Source: Paenibacillus oleatilyticus
GTDB taxonomy: Bacteria; Bacillota; Bacilli; Paenibacillales; NBRC-103111
Reading direction: 5' to 3'
DNA length: 64,000 bases
NCBI RefSeq assembly: GCF_018998565.1
Contig: NZ_JAHNZO010000016.1
Coordinates: forward strand, 62,001-126,000
Of the stretch, positions 32,945-41,405 are shown piece by piece (the first letter of the stretch is position 1; the number at the start of each line of letters is the position of its first letter). Under the pieces are notes generated by a model. It was not told the origin of the DNA. It saw only the letters and a program-made list of their open reading frames with translations, and made no database searches. The position numbers were made by a program, and so were the translations under genes.

Positions 32945-34183
32945 TCAGTTGCGGACAACCGCCTTGTCTTGATCCTTCAGCTCCCGCTGCCCGGATACGA
33001 TCACCTGCTCGCCTTCCTTTACCCCGCCGAGCACCTCCCGGTTCGGTCCGCTTTCACGCCCGAGCGTTACTTGACGCTTCTCCGCGTGATCGCCGGCCAG
33101 AACGAATACGAAGCTGTTGTTCCCTTCCTTCATAATGCCCGAAGTCGGCACGGTCAGCGCCTCCTGCTTCGCATCGCTGCCAAGCTGCAGCTTCACCCGC
33201 ATGCCCGGCTTCAGCTTCCGGTCCGGGTTAGGCGCGGTCAGCTCCAGCACATAGGTTTTGCTTTGCGGGCTCATCACATCGGCCATATAGGCGACGGTCC
33301 CCGTCATTTTCTCGCCTGTGTCCTGGATGACGAACGGAATATCCTTTTTACCGCGGACCAGCTTCGCCGTCGTCTCGGTCACGTCCGCATGCAGCTTGAT
33401 CGGATCGATCTGCTGAATGACGCCCGCGACATACCCGGGGGCAACCGTCACGCCTTGTTCAGGATACAGGTCCGTCAACAGCCCGCCAATCGGCGCCTTC
33501 ACGTCGAAGTCGGACAAATTCTTCTCGATATCCTGCATCGCCAGATCCGTGCTCTCGATCTGGATTTGCAGCGGAGCAAGCGGATCGGTCGATTCCAGAT
33601 TCGCAAGCTGCTTCTTCGACGTGTCCAGGTCGAGACGGGCCGTTTTCAACTGGCTCTCGGCTTTGTCCACCTGCGATTTGGGAGCCGTGCCCGCATCGTA
33701 GTCGTTGCGTGCGTTATTGTACGCTTTTTCGAGATCCGCGATTTGCAGCTCCAGCTTCTCGATCGTATTGTTCAGGACGGCTTTATTGGTGGCAATATCC
33801 TTGCTAGTTTTGTCCAATTGCGATTCGAGATTTTGCCGGGATAACCGGTTTTTATCCTTGTTGCGAACGGCATCCGTGGAATCGAGCCGGAACAGCACTT
33901 CGCCCGCCGCGACCGCGTCCCCGCGTTTTTTGAGCAGCTCCGCCACGTCGCCGTTCGCTTTGACGACAACATTGGCCTGCGAGGACGGAACCGCATCGGC
34001 GTCCTGCTCCGACGAACCGTCCAACTGCATTTTCGAGACGGCGGCCACCTTCACGGGCTTGGGCCCGCTCTCGCCCGCGTTCGCCGTCGAGCAGCCCGCC
34101 GCTGTGGCAGCGGTCAGCAAAATAGCCAGCCCGGCCAGCGCGCTCCGCTTCCAGCCGGCGGTTTCTTTATTATTGTAGGTCAT
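32945..34183 (-). CDS. Lipoprotein efflux adaptor (RND/MacA-like)
   Basis: A 412-residue membrane fusion protein with a signal sequence ending in lipobox TAAGCS (Cys31), a lipoyl-like half (ANGDVAELLKKRGDAVAAGE), a long coiled coil (about 115-210), the second half-lipoyl (FDVKAPIGGLLTDLYPEQG) and beta-barrel domains. Such adaptors normally serve MacB-type ABC or RND pumps. Here the only transporter nearby is the DHA2 MFS gene upstream, and a second adaptor is already present, so its partner is unclear. AAAGGAGCGGGG precedes the ATG. Confidence 0.88.
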   Translation of the reverse strand: MTYNNKETAGWKRSALAGLAILLTAATAAGCSTANAGESGPKPVKVAAVSKMQLDGSSEQDADAVPSSQANVVVKANGDVAELLKKRGDAVAAGEVLFRLDSTDAVRNKDKNRLSRQNLESQLDKTSKDIATNKAVLNNTIEKLELQIADLEKAYNNARNDYDAGTAPKSQVDKAESQLKTARLDLDTSKKQLANLESTDPLAPLQIQIESTDLAMQDIEKNLSDFDVKAPIGGLLTDLYPEQGVTVAPGYVAGVIQQIDPIKLHADVTETTAKLVRGKKDIPFVIQDTGEKMTGTVAYMADVMSPQSKTYVLELTAPNPDRKLKPGMRVKLQLGSDAKQEALTVPTSGIMKEGNNSFVFVLAGDHAEKRQVTLGRESGPNREVLGGVKEGEQVIVSGQRELKDQDKAVVRN

Positions 34184-34241
34184 GGAATTCCCCGCTCCTT
34201 TGCTTTGCCGAACGTTCGGCCGTCTGTTCGTCCTGTTATGT

Positions 34242-35816
34242 TTATTCGCCCATCATATGCACGCCGCCGGCTCCGCCTTTGGCTTTTGCGCCTTTGAGAA
34301 ACAGGCTGAAAACGACGGCAAGCAGCGAAAGTCCGGCGGTCAAATAAAAGACGTCGTCCAGCGCAATGATCGTCGACTGAATCTGCACCTGTCCTCCGAT
34401 ATAGTTCAGGGCGCTTATTTTGGCCTGCGCGGCCGACTGTCCCATCGCGATAAACTGATTTTGAATTTTCGTCACCTGGTCGATCACCGTTGTCGATACC
34501 ATATTCAGCTGATCGGACAAATAAGCCGTATGAAAATCTTTCCGGTCCCCGAATAATAGCGACAGCCAGGCGATGCCGAACGCGCCGCTCACCTGCCGGA
34601 TCGTATTGGAAAGCGCGGTCCCTTGGCCGACCTTCTCCATCGGCACGGTATTCATGCCTACGGTCTGTACCGGCATCATCATGAGCCCCATACCGACCGC
34701 ACGAAGCGTCAGCCAGAAAATGATCGTCGCGCGCGAAGTCTCCATGCTCAGATTCGAGGTCAGAAACAGCGCCGCCGCCGTAATCAGCAGTCCGATAACC
34801 GCCAATGGACGCGCCCCGAATTTATCGAACAGCCCGCCGGCGATCGGCATCATAATGCCGGAGGCGATCGCTTGCGGCAGCAATATCAAGCCGGTCTCGA
34901 CCGCGGACAAGCCCGAAATGTTCTGCAGGAAAATCGGGAGCAAAAACAGCATCCCCATCATGATGACGGTCACGAGGCTTGAAACGAGCAGCGACAACGT
35001 GTACATGCCATTTTTCAACAGACTTAAATCGAGCATCGGCTCCTTCACGGTCAGCTCCAGAATAACGAAGGTCACCAGGAACACGATCCCTAAGGTAAGA
35101 AATACGACGACCTCGCTGTCGCCCCAGCCCTTCTCCGACACTTTGCCAATGCCATAAAGCAGCGTGGCGAGCCCGGTGCTGGACGTTATAAATCCCCAGA
35201 CGTCGAACCGCTTCTTGGCCTCCATCTTGAATTCCTTAAGCACAGCCATCGACAGGAAAATGTCTACAATCCCGATCGGCACATTAATCGTAAAAATAAG
35301 CCGCCAGTCCAAATATTCGACGATGTAGCCGCTCAGCGTCGGGCCGGTAGCCGGGGCGAACATGATCGCGATCCCGAACAAGCCCATCGCCATGCCCCGC
35401 TTCTCGACGGGGAACATACGGAAAATCATCGACATGCTGATCGGCATCATCGCGCCGCCGCCGATCGCCTGAATGATCCGGAACACAATCATGCTTTCGT
35501 TGCTCCAAGCGATGCCGCATAAACCGGAGCCGATCGTAAAAATAACAAGCGAAATGACATACATCCGCTTATAGCCGAAGCGATCGCCCAGATAGCCGGT
35601 CGCCGGCACGAGCGCCCCGCTGACGAGCGAATAAGCCGTAACGACCCATTCGATCTGCGATTGGCTGACGCCGAAGACGTTCATCATTTTCGGGATCGCC
35701 ACGTTGACGATGCTCGTATCGAGAATAGCCATGAAGACGCCGAGAATAATGGCCAGCATGGCGAGTCCGGACCCTTTGGAAGAGGCTTTAGCCTGATCTG
35801 TGGCTTGGTCGTTCAT
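34242..35816 (-). CDS. DHA2-family MFS multidrug efflux transporter (EmrB/QacA type)
   Basis: A 524-residue, 14-helix MFS exporter with motif A variants (GYLGDRFGYKRMYV), the proline/glycine motif of helix 5 (GPTLSGYIVEY) and the DHA2 signature SIVNVAIPKMM with the acidic residue of helix 1 (LDTS). It lies between an EmrA-like adaptor and a lipoprotein adaptor gene, in an operon led by a MarR repressor. Substrates are probably toxic organic compounds that also bind MarR; this is inference. Confidence 0.92.
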   Translation of the reverse strand: MNDQATDQAKASSKGSGLAMLAIILGVFMAILDTSIVNVAIPKMMNVFGVSQSQIEWVVTAYSLVSGALVPATGYLGDRFGYKRMYVISLVIFTIGSGLCGIAWSNESMIVFRIIQAIGGGAMMPISMSMIFRMFPVEKRGMAMGLFGIAIMFAPATGPTLSGYIVEYLDWRLIFTINVPIGIVDIFLSMAVLKEFKMEAKKRFDVWGFITSSTGLATLLYGIGKVSEKGWGDSEVVVFLTLGIVFLVTFVILELTVKEPMLDLSLLKNGMYTLSLLVSSLVTVIMMGMLFLLPIFLQNISGLSAVETGLILLPQAIASGIMMPIAGGLFDKFGARPLAVIGLLITAAALFLTSNLSMETSRATIIFWLTLRAVGMGLMMMPVQTVGMNTVPMEKVGQGTALSNTIRQVSGAFGIAWLSLLFGDRKDFHTAYLSDQLNMVSTTVIDQVTKIQNQFIAMGQSAAQAKISALNYIGGQVQIQSTIIALDDVFYLTAGLSLLAVVFSLFLKGAKAKGGAGGVHMMGE

Positions 35817-35849
35817 TCCGAGTGTTCCTCCTTCCGTTCCCGGATGCCC

Positions 35850-36503
35850 CTATTTCTCGATTTTGACGGTTGCATTCAAGCCCGGAATGAGCCGTTTCCC
35901 GTGGGTATCGTCCAGTGCGATTTTGACCGGAATCCGTTGAATCACCTTCGTATAATTGCCGCTGGCGTTAGAGGAAGGAAGCAGGGAAAAAGAAGAATTG
36001 GTCCCGAGCCCGATCCGCTCCACCCGTCCTGTAAACTCCGTGTCCTTGAACGCGTCGATCCGGATCGTCACCTTGTTGCCCACTTGGACGCTCGTGATTT
36101 CCGTTTCCTGTAAATTGGCCGTAACGTACAGCTGATTCAGATCGGCGCTCAAAGCAAGCGTGCCGCCCGGCGCCACCGTCTGATCCTTCACCGCGTTCGA
36201 TTGAATAATCGTTCCGGCATCCGGCGCAATGATTTCTGTCGTCGTAGCAGGGGTCGTTCCTTTGGCCGGCGACGTTTCTACGATGCCGAGCACGTCGCCT
36301 TTGCCGAACGAGTCGCCTTCCTTATAGCGCCACTCGATCAGTTTCCCGGCAGCCAGCGAGCCGATAGCGCGCAGATCGCCCTGTACTTTCGCATCCTCCG
36401 TCGTTATGTACTTGCTCGCGATATTGTAGTAGTACGCACCGGCGGTCCCTCCCCCCACCAGCACCAAAGCCAGTACGGTCAGTATAATGATCTTTTTCTT
36501 CAT
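35850..36503 (-). CDS. Short HlyD/EmrA-like membrane fusion protein
   Basis: A 217-residue adaptor: an N-terminal membrane helix (about 4-26), a lipoyl half with IGSLAAGKLIEWRYKEGDSFGKGD, a very short linker without the usual coiled-coil hairpin, then EIIAPDAGTI and a beta-barrel. Full EmrA proteins are about 350-390 residues, so this is a compact form as common in Gram-positive bacteria lacking an outer membrane. It is second in the MarR-led efflux operon, 33 bp before the MFS gene. Confidence 0.88.
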   Translation of the reverse strand: MKKKIIILTVLALVLVGGGTAGAYYYNIASKYITTEDAKVQGDLRAIGSLAAGKLIEWRYKEGDSFGKGDVLGIVETSPAKGTTPATTTEIIAPDAGTIIQSNAVKDQTVAPGGTLALSADLNQLYVTANLQETEITSVQVGNKVTIRIDAFKDTEFTGRVERIGLGTNSSFSLLPSSNASGNYTKVIQRIPVKIALDDTHGKRLIPGLNATVKIEK

Positions 36504-36549
36504 TCGGATGAAGCTCCTTTCCTAAGGTCCCGTATCGGTGTCTGCATGC

Positions 36550-36972
36550 TCAAGCCAGCGTGGAGATCATTTTGCGGACCAATGCGATAAACTGCTCCGT
36601 CTCTTCCTCCGTCAAGCCGCCGAACATTTGCATCAGCAGCTTTTGTTTGAATAGCCGAAATTCCTTCATGTGATTAACCGCCTCATCGGACGGCTCAAGC
36701 CAAACGACGCGGCGGTCCGCTTCGTCCCGGGTCCGCTTCACAAAGCCGGTTTGTTCCAGCCGGTTCAACGCAATCGTCGTCGCGCTTGCCGATAGCTGCA
36801 GTTCCTCGGCCAGCTCGGTTACGGTCACCCGCCGCTTGCCGCACAAGGCATGCAGAAGCTGGATTTGCTGCTTCGACAAGTCTGCATCGGGCGGCGACCA
36901 GCGGCGGGCGTGACGTACGGCGACGGCAATCAGTCCTTCCAGCTCCGTCAGCTTTTGCTCCAAATTACGCAA
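36550..36972 (-). CDS. MarR-family repressor of efflux operon
   Basis: A 140-residue MarR protein with the winged helix VTVTELAEELQLSASATTIALNRLEQTGFVKRTRDEADRRVVWLEP. Start is a TTG with GAGGAGGGAAG upstream. It heads the operon of adaptor, MFS, second adaptor and exported protein, and probably represses it. The AT-rich spacer upstream (36975-37150) has several imperfect inverted repeats such as TTTAGTTTAAAATAATTTTA that could be its operator. A second, divergent marR gene shares that spacer. Confidence 0.9.
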   Translation of the reverse strand: MRNLEQKLTELEGLIAVAVRHARRWSPPDADLSKQQIQLLHALCGKRRVTVTELAEELQLSASATTIALNRLEQTGFVKRTRDEADRRVVWLEPSDEAVNHMKEFRLFKQKLLMQMFGGLTEEETEQFIALVRKMISTLA

Positions 36973-37187
36973 GACTTCCCTCCTCTTATATTTTTAGTTT
37001 AAAATAATTTTATAGTGCAATGATTTAACATTAAATAAATTATCACGGAAAATTTTTAACGTCAATCAAAATTTTTCATGGCAAACCAAGGCGCGAAAAA
37101 CTTTTTGAAACCAAAGGGGGCAACTTACGTATTACTTAATATTTTGTCGAACTCTATCTTTACCGGTAACAATTTAAGGGGGCTATT

Positions 37188-37625
37188 ATGGTACACCGAC
37201 AAGATTTATATGAGCTGGAGGAAGCGTTCCGCTTAATGTTTCGCAAAGTGAAAGCCAGTTGGACCCGCTTTGAAGCGCACGGCGTCTCCGCCTCGCAAGC
37301 GGTTATTCTGGAAAAATTGCAAAACGAAGGTCCGCTGAAGGTCTCACAAATCGCCGACGCGCTCTGGATCACGTCGGGCGCGGTGACATCGCTTTCCGAT
37401 AAGCTGATTTCCGGCGGATTTGCCGAAAGAACCCGCTCTGAGGAAGACCGGAGAGTGGTCTATATGGAGATTACCGACAAGGGAAGAGAAATTATCGAGG
37501 AGCTTCACCTGCACCGCCAGCGAGTGGTCGAGGAATATTTCGGAAAGCTGCCCGATGAGGACATTAAACATTTGACCCGCATTTGCAAAGCGATATTGAC
37601 TGAAACGCAAGAAGTGAACGTGTAA
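37188..37625 (+). CDS. MarR-family transcriptional regulator (second, divergent)
   Basis: A 145-residue MarR protein, with winged helix LKVSQIADALWITSGAVTSLSDKLISGGFAERTRSEEDRRVVYMEIT. It is clearly different in sequence from the MarR gene transcribed the other way across a 215-bp AT-rich spacer. AAGGGGGCTATT precedes the ATG. The target may be the same efflux operon or its own gene. Confidence 0.9.
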   Translation: MVHRQDLYELEEAFRLMFRKVKASWTRFEAHGVSASQAVILEKLQNEGPLKVSQIADALWITSGAVTSLSDKLISGGFAERTRSEEDRRVVYMEITDKGREIIEELHLHRQRVVEEYFGKLPDEDIKHLTRICKAILTETQEVNV

Positions 37626-37730
37626 GCGGCGAAGGCAACCCGGTCGGGAAGCCTTCGTTTTGCTTTTCTATCATTTTTTCGCGAAACGTTCATAAACTGG
37701 TAGCATACGGCAGGAAAGGATGCGATCACC

Positions 37731-37913
37731 TTGGTCCATACGATCTCGTTTCTCATGTGCCTGATGCTGCTTGGCATGATCATTGTCGCTTTTATGGCTG
37801 TGTTAATGGAGTTTGTTCTGCGCGATACGACGGATTACGATATGGAATTTTTGTGGAATCATAAGTATACGCTGGAGGATTTGCACCTGGACGGACGAAA
37901 AGAAGAAAAATGA
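37731..37913 (+). CDS. Small single-helix membrane protein
   Basis: A 60-residue ORF starting with TTG, with AGGAAAGGATG upstream at reasonable spacing. It has one long hydrophobic helix (about residues 5-29), then an acidic tail with DTTDYDMEFLWNH. A weak hairpin follows. The ribosome site and composition suggest a real gene, but I recognise no family. Confidence 0.5.
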   Translation: MVHTISFLMCLMLLGMIIVAFMAVLMEFVLRDTTDYDMEFLWNHKYTLEDLHLDGRKEEK

Positions 37914-37944
37914 CAGGCATCGGACTTTCGCAAAAAGTATAGGA

Positions 37945-37980
37945 GGCTCCCGGGCGGCAATATCGCTCGGGAGCTTTGTC
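37945..37980 (+). terminator. Hairpin after small membrane protein gene
   Basis: GGCTCCCG pairs with CGGGAGCT, followed by TTGTCTTTAT, a poor T-run. Confidence 0.5.
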
Positions 37981-38110
37981 TTTATAACGCGCTTCTTTCG
38001 CGGCGGAAAAAGCCGCACGATGTCCCGAGTTCGCACCTCGCTTGCCCGGGGAACGAATACGTGCTATATTATCCAATATCCCAATCATCCGATGTTTGGA
38101 GGTTTACAAG

Positions 38111-38815
38111 ATGGAACTGAAACAAACCACGCGCTCTACGCTGGTGGAACAGGTCGTTTCCCAGATGGAATCGCTGATCGAATCCGGCCAATGGCCGGTC
38201 GGATCGCGCATCCCGGTCGAGCCCGAGCTGGTCAAGCAGTTGGGCGTTAGCCGGAACACCGTTCGCGAAGGAGTCAGGGCTCTCATTCACGCCGGACTTC
38301 TGACGGCACGCCAAGGCGACGGCACTTATGTGCGCTCTTCGAGCAGCCTCGGTCCCGCTCTCGTGCGCCGGCTGCGGCGCTCGAACGCCACAGAGACGCT
38401 GGAGGTGCGCTGCGCACTCGAACAGGAGGCGGCAAGGCTGGCTGCCCTGCGGCGTACGCCGGAAGAGATCGAGACGTTCCGCTCCCTGCTGTCGGCATGC
38501 GATGCCGCCGCGGCGGCGCAGGACATCGAAGGCTACATCGAAGCCGACCTGAAGCTGCACCTTGCCATCGTCCAGGCGACCCGCAACAGCGTATTAATCG
38601 ACTTGTACGAGCATATGACCGATGCCTTGGAGTCGTCCATCGACCAGACCCTGGACCTGTCGGTCATCGTTGACGGAGCCTCTCGCTCGCACTGCCAAAT
38701 GGTCGATGCCATCGCCGCCCAAGACCCGGTTGCGGCCGCCGAAGCCGTACGCCGCTATATCCGGGAATCGCTGAATCTTCTGCAAGAAGATGTGCGCAAG
38801 GAGGGTTCCTTATGA
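38111..38815 (+). CDS. GntR/FadR-family transcriptional regulator
   Basis: A 234-residue regulator with N-terminal winged helix (RIPVEPELVKQLGVSRNTVREGVRALIHAGLLTARQGDGTYV) and an all-helical FCD ligand domain with conserved D, H and H residues (EADLKLHLAIV; GASRSHCQMVDAI) that often bind a metal. ATG at 38111 has GGAGGTTTACAAG; the frame opens earlier at 38042 without a ribosome site. The stop overlaps the start of the MFS gene as ATGA, so it probably controls that transporter. Confidence 0.9.
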   Translation: MELKQTTRSTLVEQVVSQMESLIESGQWPVGSRIPVEPELVKQLGVSRNTVREGVRALIHAGLLTARQGDGTYVRSSSSLGPALVRRLRRSNATETLEVRCALEQEAARLAALRRTPEEIETFRSLLSACDAAAAAQDIEGYIEADLKLHLAIVQATRNSVLIDLYEHMTDALESSIDQTLDLSVIVDGASRSHCQMVDAIAAQDPVAAAEAVRRYIRESLNLLQEDVRKEGSL

Positions 38816-40068
38816 TTCCGGCTCAAGATGCCGTCAGCTCCAGAGTACAGACCCGTGCCGGTCTAAGCCTGCTTATTCTCGGCATTGTCCTGATCGCCGC
38901 CAACCTGCGGGCTCCGTTAACGGCCGTCGGGCCGATTATCGGAGAAATTCGCGGGGAAACGGGCATTTCCAATACGTTGGCGGGCATGATGACCACGCTC
39001 CCGCTGCTTGCTTTTGCGCTCCTCTCGCCGCTCTCCCCGCGGATCGCCCGGCGGCTGGGCATGGAGCATACGCTGTTCGCCGGTCTGATCGTCCTGCTGG
39101 CAGGCATTTTGCTGCGCTCGCTGTCTTCGGTCGCGGCGCTGTTCGCAGGCACGGCGCTCATCGGTGTTGCCATTGCCGTCAGCAACGTGCTGGTGCCGGC
39201 CTTGATCAAACGGGAGTTCCCGAACAACGTTGGAACGATGACCGGCATTTATTCCGTCTCCATGAATCTGTGTGCCGCCATCGCTTCAGGGGTCAGCATC
39301 CCGCTTTCGCAGGGGATGGGCTTGGGATGGCGGGGGGCGCTAGGCAGCTGGGCGCTTCTGGCCATCGTCTCCCTCGCCGCTTGGCTGCCGATGCTTCGTT
39401 CGCGTCAGCGTCCGCAAGCGGTGCAGGCAAGTGGGGACGCCAAAAAAAGCGATTCACTCTGGCGCTCTCCGCTCGCTTGGCAAATTACGCTGTTCATGGG
39501 ACTGCAGTCGCTGTTCTTCTATGTCAATATTTCCTGGTTCCCTGCCATATTGCAGGATCGCGGCATGAGCGCGGTGTCCGCCGGTTGGATGATTTCGATC
39601 ATGCAGTTCGCCAGCCTGCCGGCGACGTTCTTTATGCCGATCCTTGCCGGGCGGCGTGCCGATCAGCGGGGCTTGGCCGTCGGCGTCGCTTCCCTATTTT
39701 TAGCCGGATATCTCGGGCTGCTGGTTACCGATACGGCCTGGCTCGTTCCGCTCTGGGTCGTGCTCGTCGGCATCGGCGCAGGGTCCGGCTTCGGCCTGGC
39801 CGTCATGTTCTTCGCCCTGCGCACGAAGTCGGTTCGTCAATCGGCGGAGATGTCCGGCATGGCTCAATCGTTCGGGTATTTGCTGGCTGCGGTCGGCCCG
39901 ACGCTCTTCGGCTTCATTCACGACGCGACAGGCGGCTGGACCCTTCCCCTGATCCTGCTTCTCATCGCCGCAGGCGGGCTGCTGTTAGCCGGTTTGAAGG
40001 CCGGGAAATACGGGTACGTGACGGCGGAAGCCGACAAAGAAACGGTCGCTGCCAAGGGGAATCACTGA
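38812..40068 (+). CDS. MFS transporter of CynX/NimT type
   Basis: A 418-residue, 12-helix MFS protein with the N-terminal LIAANLRAPLTAVGPIIGEI signature of the CynX/NimT group, which covers cyanate and nitroimidazole-type transporters. It is coupled by an ATGA overlap to a FadR-type regulator and followed by a terminator. The substrate is unknown. Confidence 0.88.
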   Translation: MIPAQDAVSSRVQTRAGLSLLILGIVLIAANLRAPLTAVGPIIGEIRGETGISNTLAGMMTTLPLLAFALLSPLSPRIARRLGMEHTLFAGLIVLLAGILLRSLSSVAALFAGTALIGVAIAVSNVLVPALIKREFPNNVGTMTGIYSVSMNLCAAIASGVSIPLSQGMGLGWRGALGSWALLAIVSLAAWLPMLRSRQRPQAVQASGDAKKSDSLWRSPLAWQITLFMGLQSLFFYVNISWFPAILQDRGMSAVSAGWMISIMQFASLPATFFMPILAGRRADQRGLAVGVASLFLAGYLGLLVTDTAWLVPLWVVLVGIGAGSGFGLAVMFFALRTKSVRQSAEMSGMAQSFGYLLAAVGPTLFGFIHDATGGWTLPLILLLIAAGGLLLAGLKAGKYGYVTAEADKETVAAKGNH

Positions 40069-40080
40069 GCAGGTACATCA

Positions 40081-40118
40081 AAACGCGGGAAGTCCGGGAA
40101 GGGCTTCTCGCGTTTTTC
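40081..40118 (+). terminator. Terminator after CynX-type MFS gene
   Basis: AAACGCGGGAAG pairs with CTTCTCGCGTTT with one mismatch, ending in T-run. Confidence 0.8.
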
Positions 40119-40141
40119 ACGTTATCTCCGGTGTGCGAGCG

Positions 40142-40181
40142 CAAAAAAGCCCGATACGACCTGAAACGATCGGTATCGGGC
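40142..40181 (-). terminator. Terminator after HD-GYP gene
   Basis: GCCCGATAC and GTATCGGGC pair perfectly; read on the minus strand six T follow. Confidence 0.9.
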
Positions 40182-40205
40182 GATAACGCCGTATTTTCAT
40201 CTCGG

Positions 40206-41249
40206 TCATGCCGGCTGCACTTGCCCTGCGGTTTGCAGCTCCGCCGCCGGCAGCTTGCCTTGACGGACGAGCACTCTTAGCAGCGCATGGGCGACCTCCG
40301 GGTCGAACTGCGTTCCGCTGTGCCGCCGCAGCTCTTCGGCCGCCGTCTCCGTCGACAGCTTCGCCCGGTAGGACCGGTTCGTCGTCATCGCGTCATAGGA
40401 GTCACTGGCCGCAAGTATGCGCGCACCGAGCGGGATGTCTTCGCCTTTTAAGCCCATCGGATAACCTTTGCCGTCCATCCGTTCATGATGATGCCGGACC
40501 ATCTCGGTTACTCCGAGCTCCTGCAGCCGTTTGATGCCTTTGACGATTTGGTAGCCGTCCTCCGCATGCCGCTTCATGATGTCGTATTCCTCCTCGGTGA
40601 GCCGGCTTTCCTTTTTGAGTATCGACTCCGGCGTGCCGATTTTACCGATGTCGTGAATAAGTCCGGCCAGGTGAACGGCCTCCGTCTCCTGCTTGGACAA
40701 ACCGAGCTCCATGGCGATCTCCCGGGCATAGTCGGCCACGTTCTTCGAATGGAACGCCGTGTACGGATCGCGCGCGTCGATGCTTTTGGAGAACGAGAAA
40801 ATCGTGTTCATGAACAGCTCCTCGTACTCTTCGCGCTGCCGGAAGTTGCGCCGGGACACAACGACGACCCGCTGCACGAGCAAAGCGAGCAGCAGCAATC
40901 CCCCCGCTCCGGCAAGACCGGGCCATCCTGTCCCCGTAAAATACACCCACAGCGCCGTTACCCCCGCCGAAAATGCGCCGACCAAATAAACGTTAAACAC
41001 GAATAAAGCAAATATGAGTACGGGAACCGCATATAACCCGAGCAGCGCAGGCGACTGGACATTCGTATTGATCCAGACCGCGGCGAGCAGGCTGACGAAC
41101 ATAACCAGCCACAGCCCGTAGCTAATTTTCCTTCCCAGCGATACCGGACAAAAATACGTATTGCCGCCGATCCGAATCCCCGTATGCCACAGTTCCTCGA
41201 ACTCCATGGCATCCGTCCCGGATTCGGATCTGATCCATTCCATCTTCAC
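40206..41249 (-). CDS. Membrane HD-GYP domain protein (probable cyclic-di-GMP phosphodiesterase)
   Basis: A 347-residue protein with about four to five N-terminal membrane helices (about 42-145) and a C-terminal HD-GYP domain. Metal and signature residues are visible: HSKNVADYA, HDIGKIG, HHHERMDGKGYPMGL and ASDSYDAMTTNRSY. HD-GYP proteins hydrolyse cyclic-di-GMP; the GYP loop is intact, so activity is likely. Start is GTG with GGGAGGGGAACGATA upstream. No GGDEF partner is in the window. Confidence 0.9.
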   Translation of the reverse strand: MKMEWIRSESGTDAMEFEELWHTGIRIGGNTYFCPVSLGRKISYGLWLVMFVSLLAAVWINTNVQSPALLGLYAVPVLIFALFVFNVYLVGAFSAGVTALWVYFTGTGWPGLAGAGGLLLLALLVQRVVVVSRRNFRQREEYEELFMNTIFSFSKSIDARDPYTAFHSKNVADYAREIAMELGLSKQETEAVHLAGLIHDIGKIGTPESILKKESRLTEEEYDIMKRHAEDGYQIVKGIKRLQELGVTEMVRHHHERMDGKGYPMGLKGEDIPLGARILAASDSYDAMTTNRSYRAKLSTETAAEELRRHSGTQFDPEVAHALLRVLVRQGKLPAAELQTAGQVQPA

Positions 41250-41405
41250 TATCGTTCCCCTCCCGTAGTATGGATTGGCAGAACCGGGTAATTCGACCTA
41301 CATTACCCTAAGCGTACACCCCGGGATGGGCCTTGTCAACGACAGTTACGCGACGAAAGTCTCAGATGCGGGACGGAAGAATACGACGGAGACCGGATCA
41401 ACCGC

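Noticed and set aside
38790-40280. A 496-residue plus-strand ORF overlapping the CynX-type MFS gene in another frame.
   Set aside because: The MFS frame has hydrophobic helices and ATGA coupling; the other frame is Arg-rich with no motifs.
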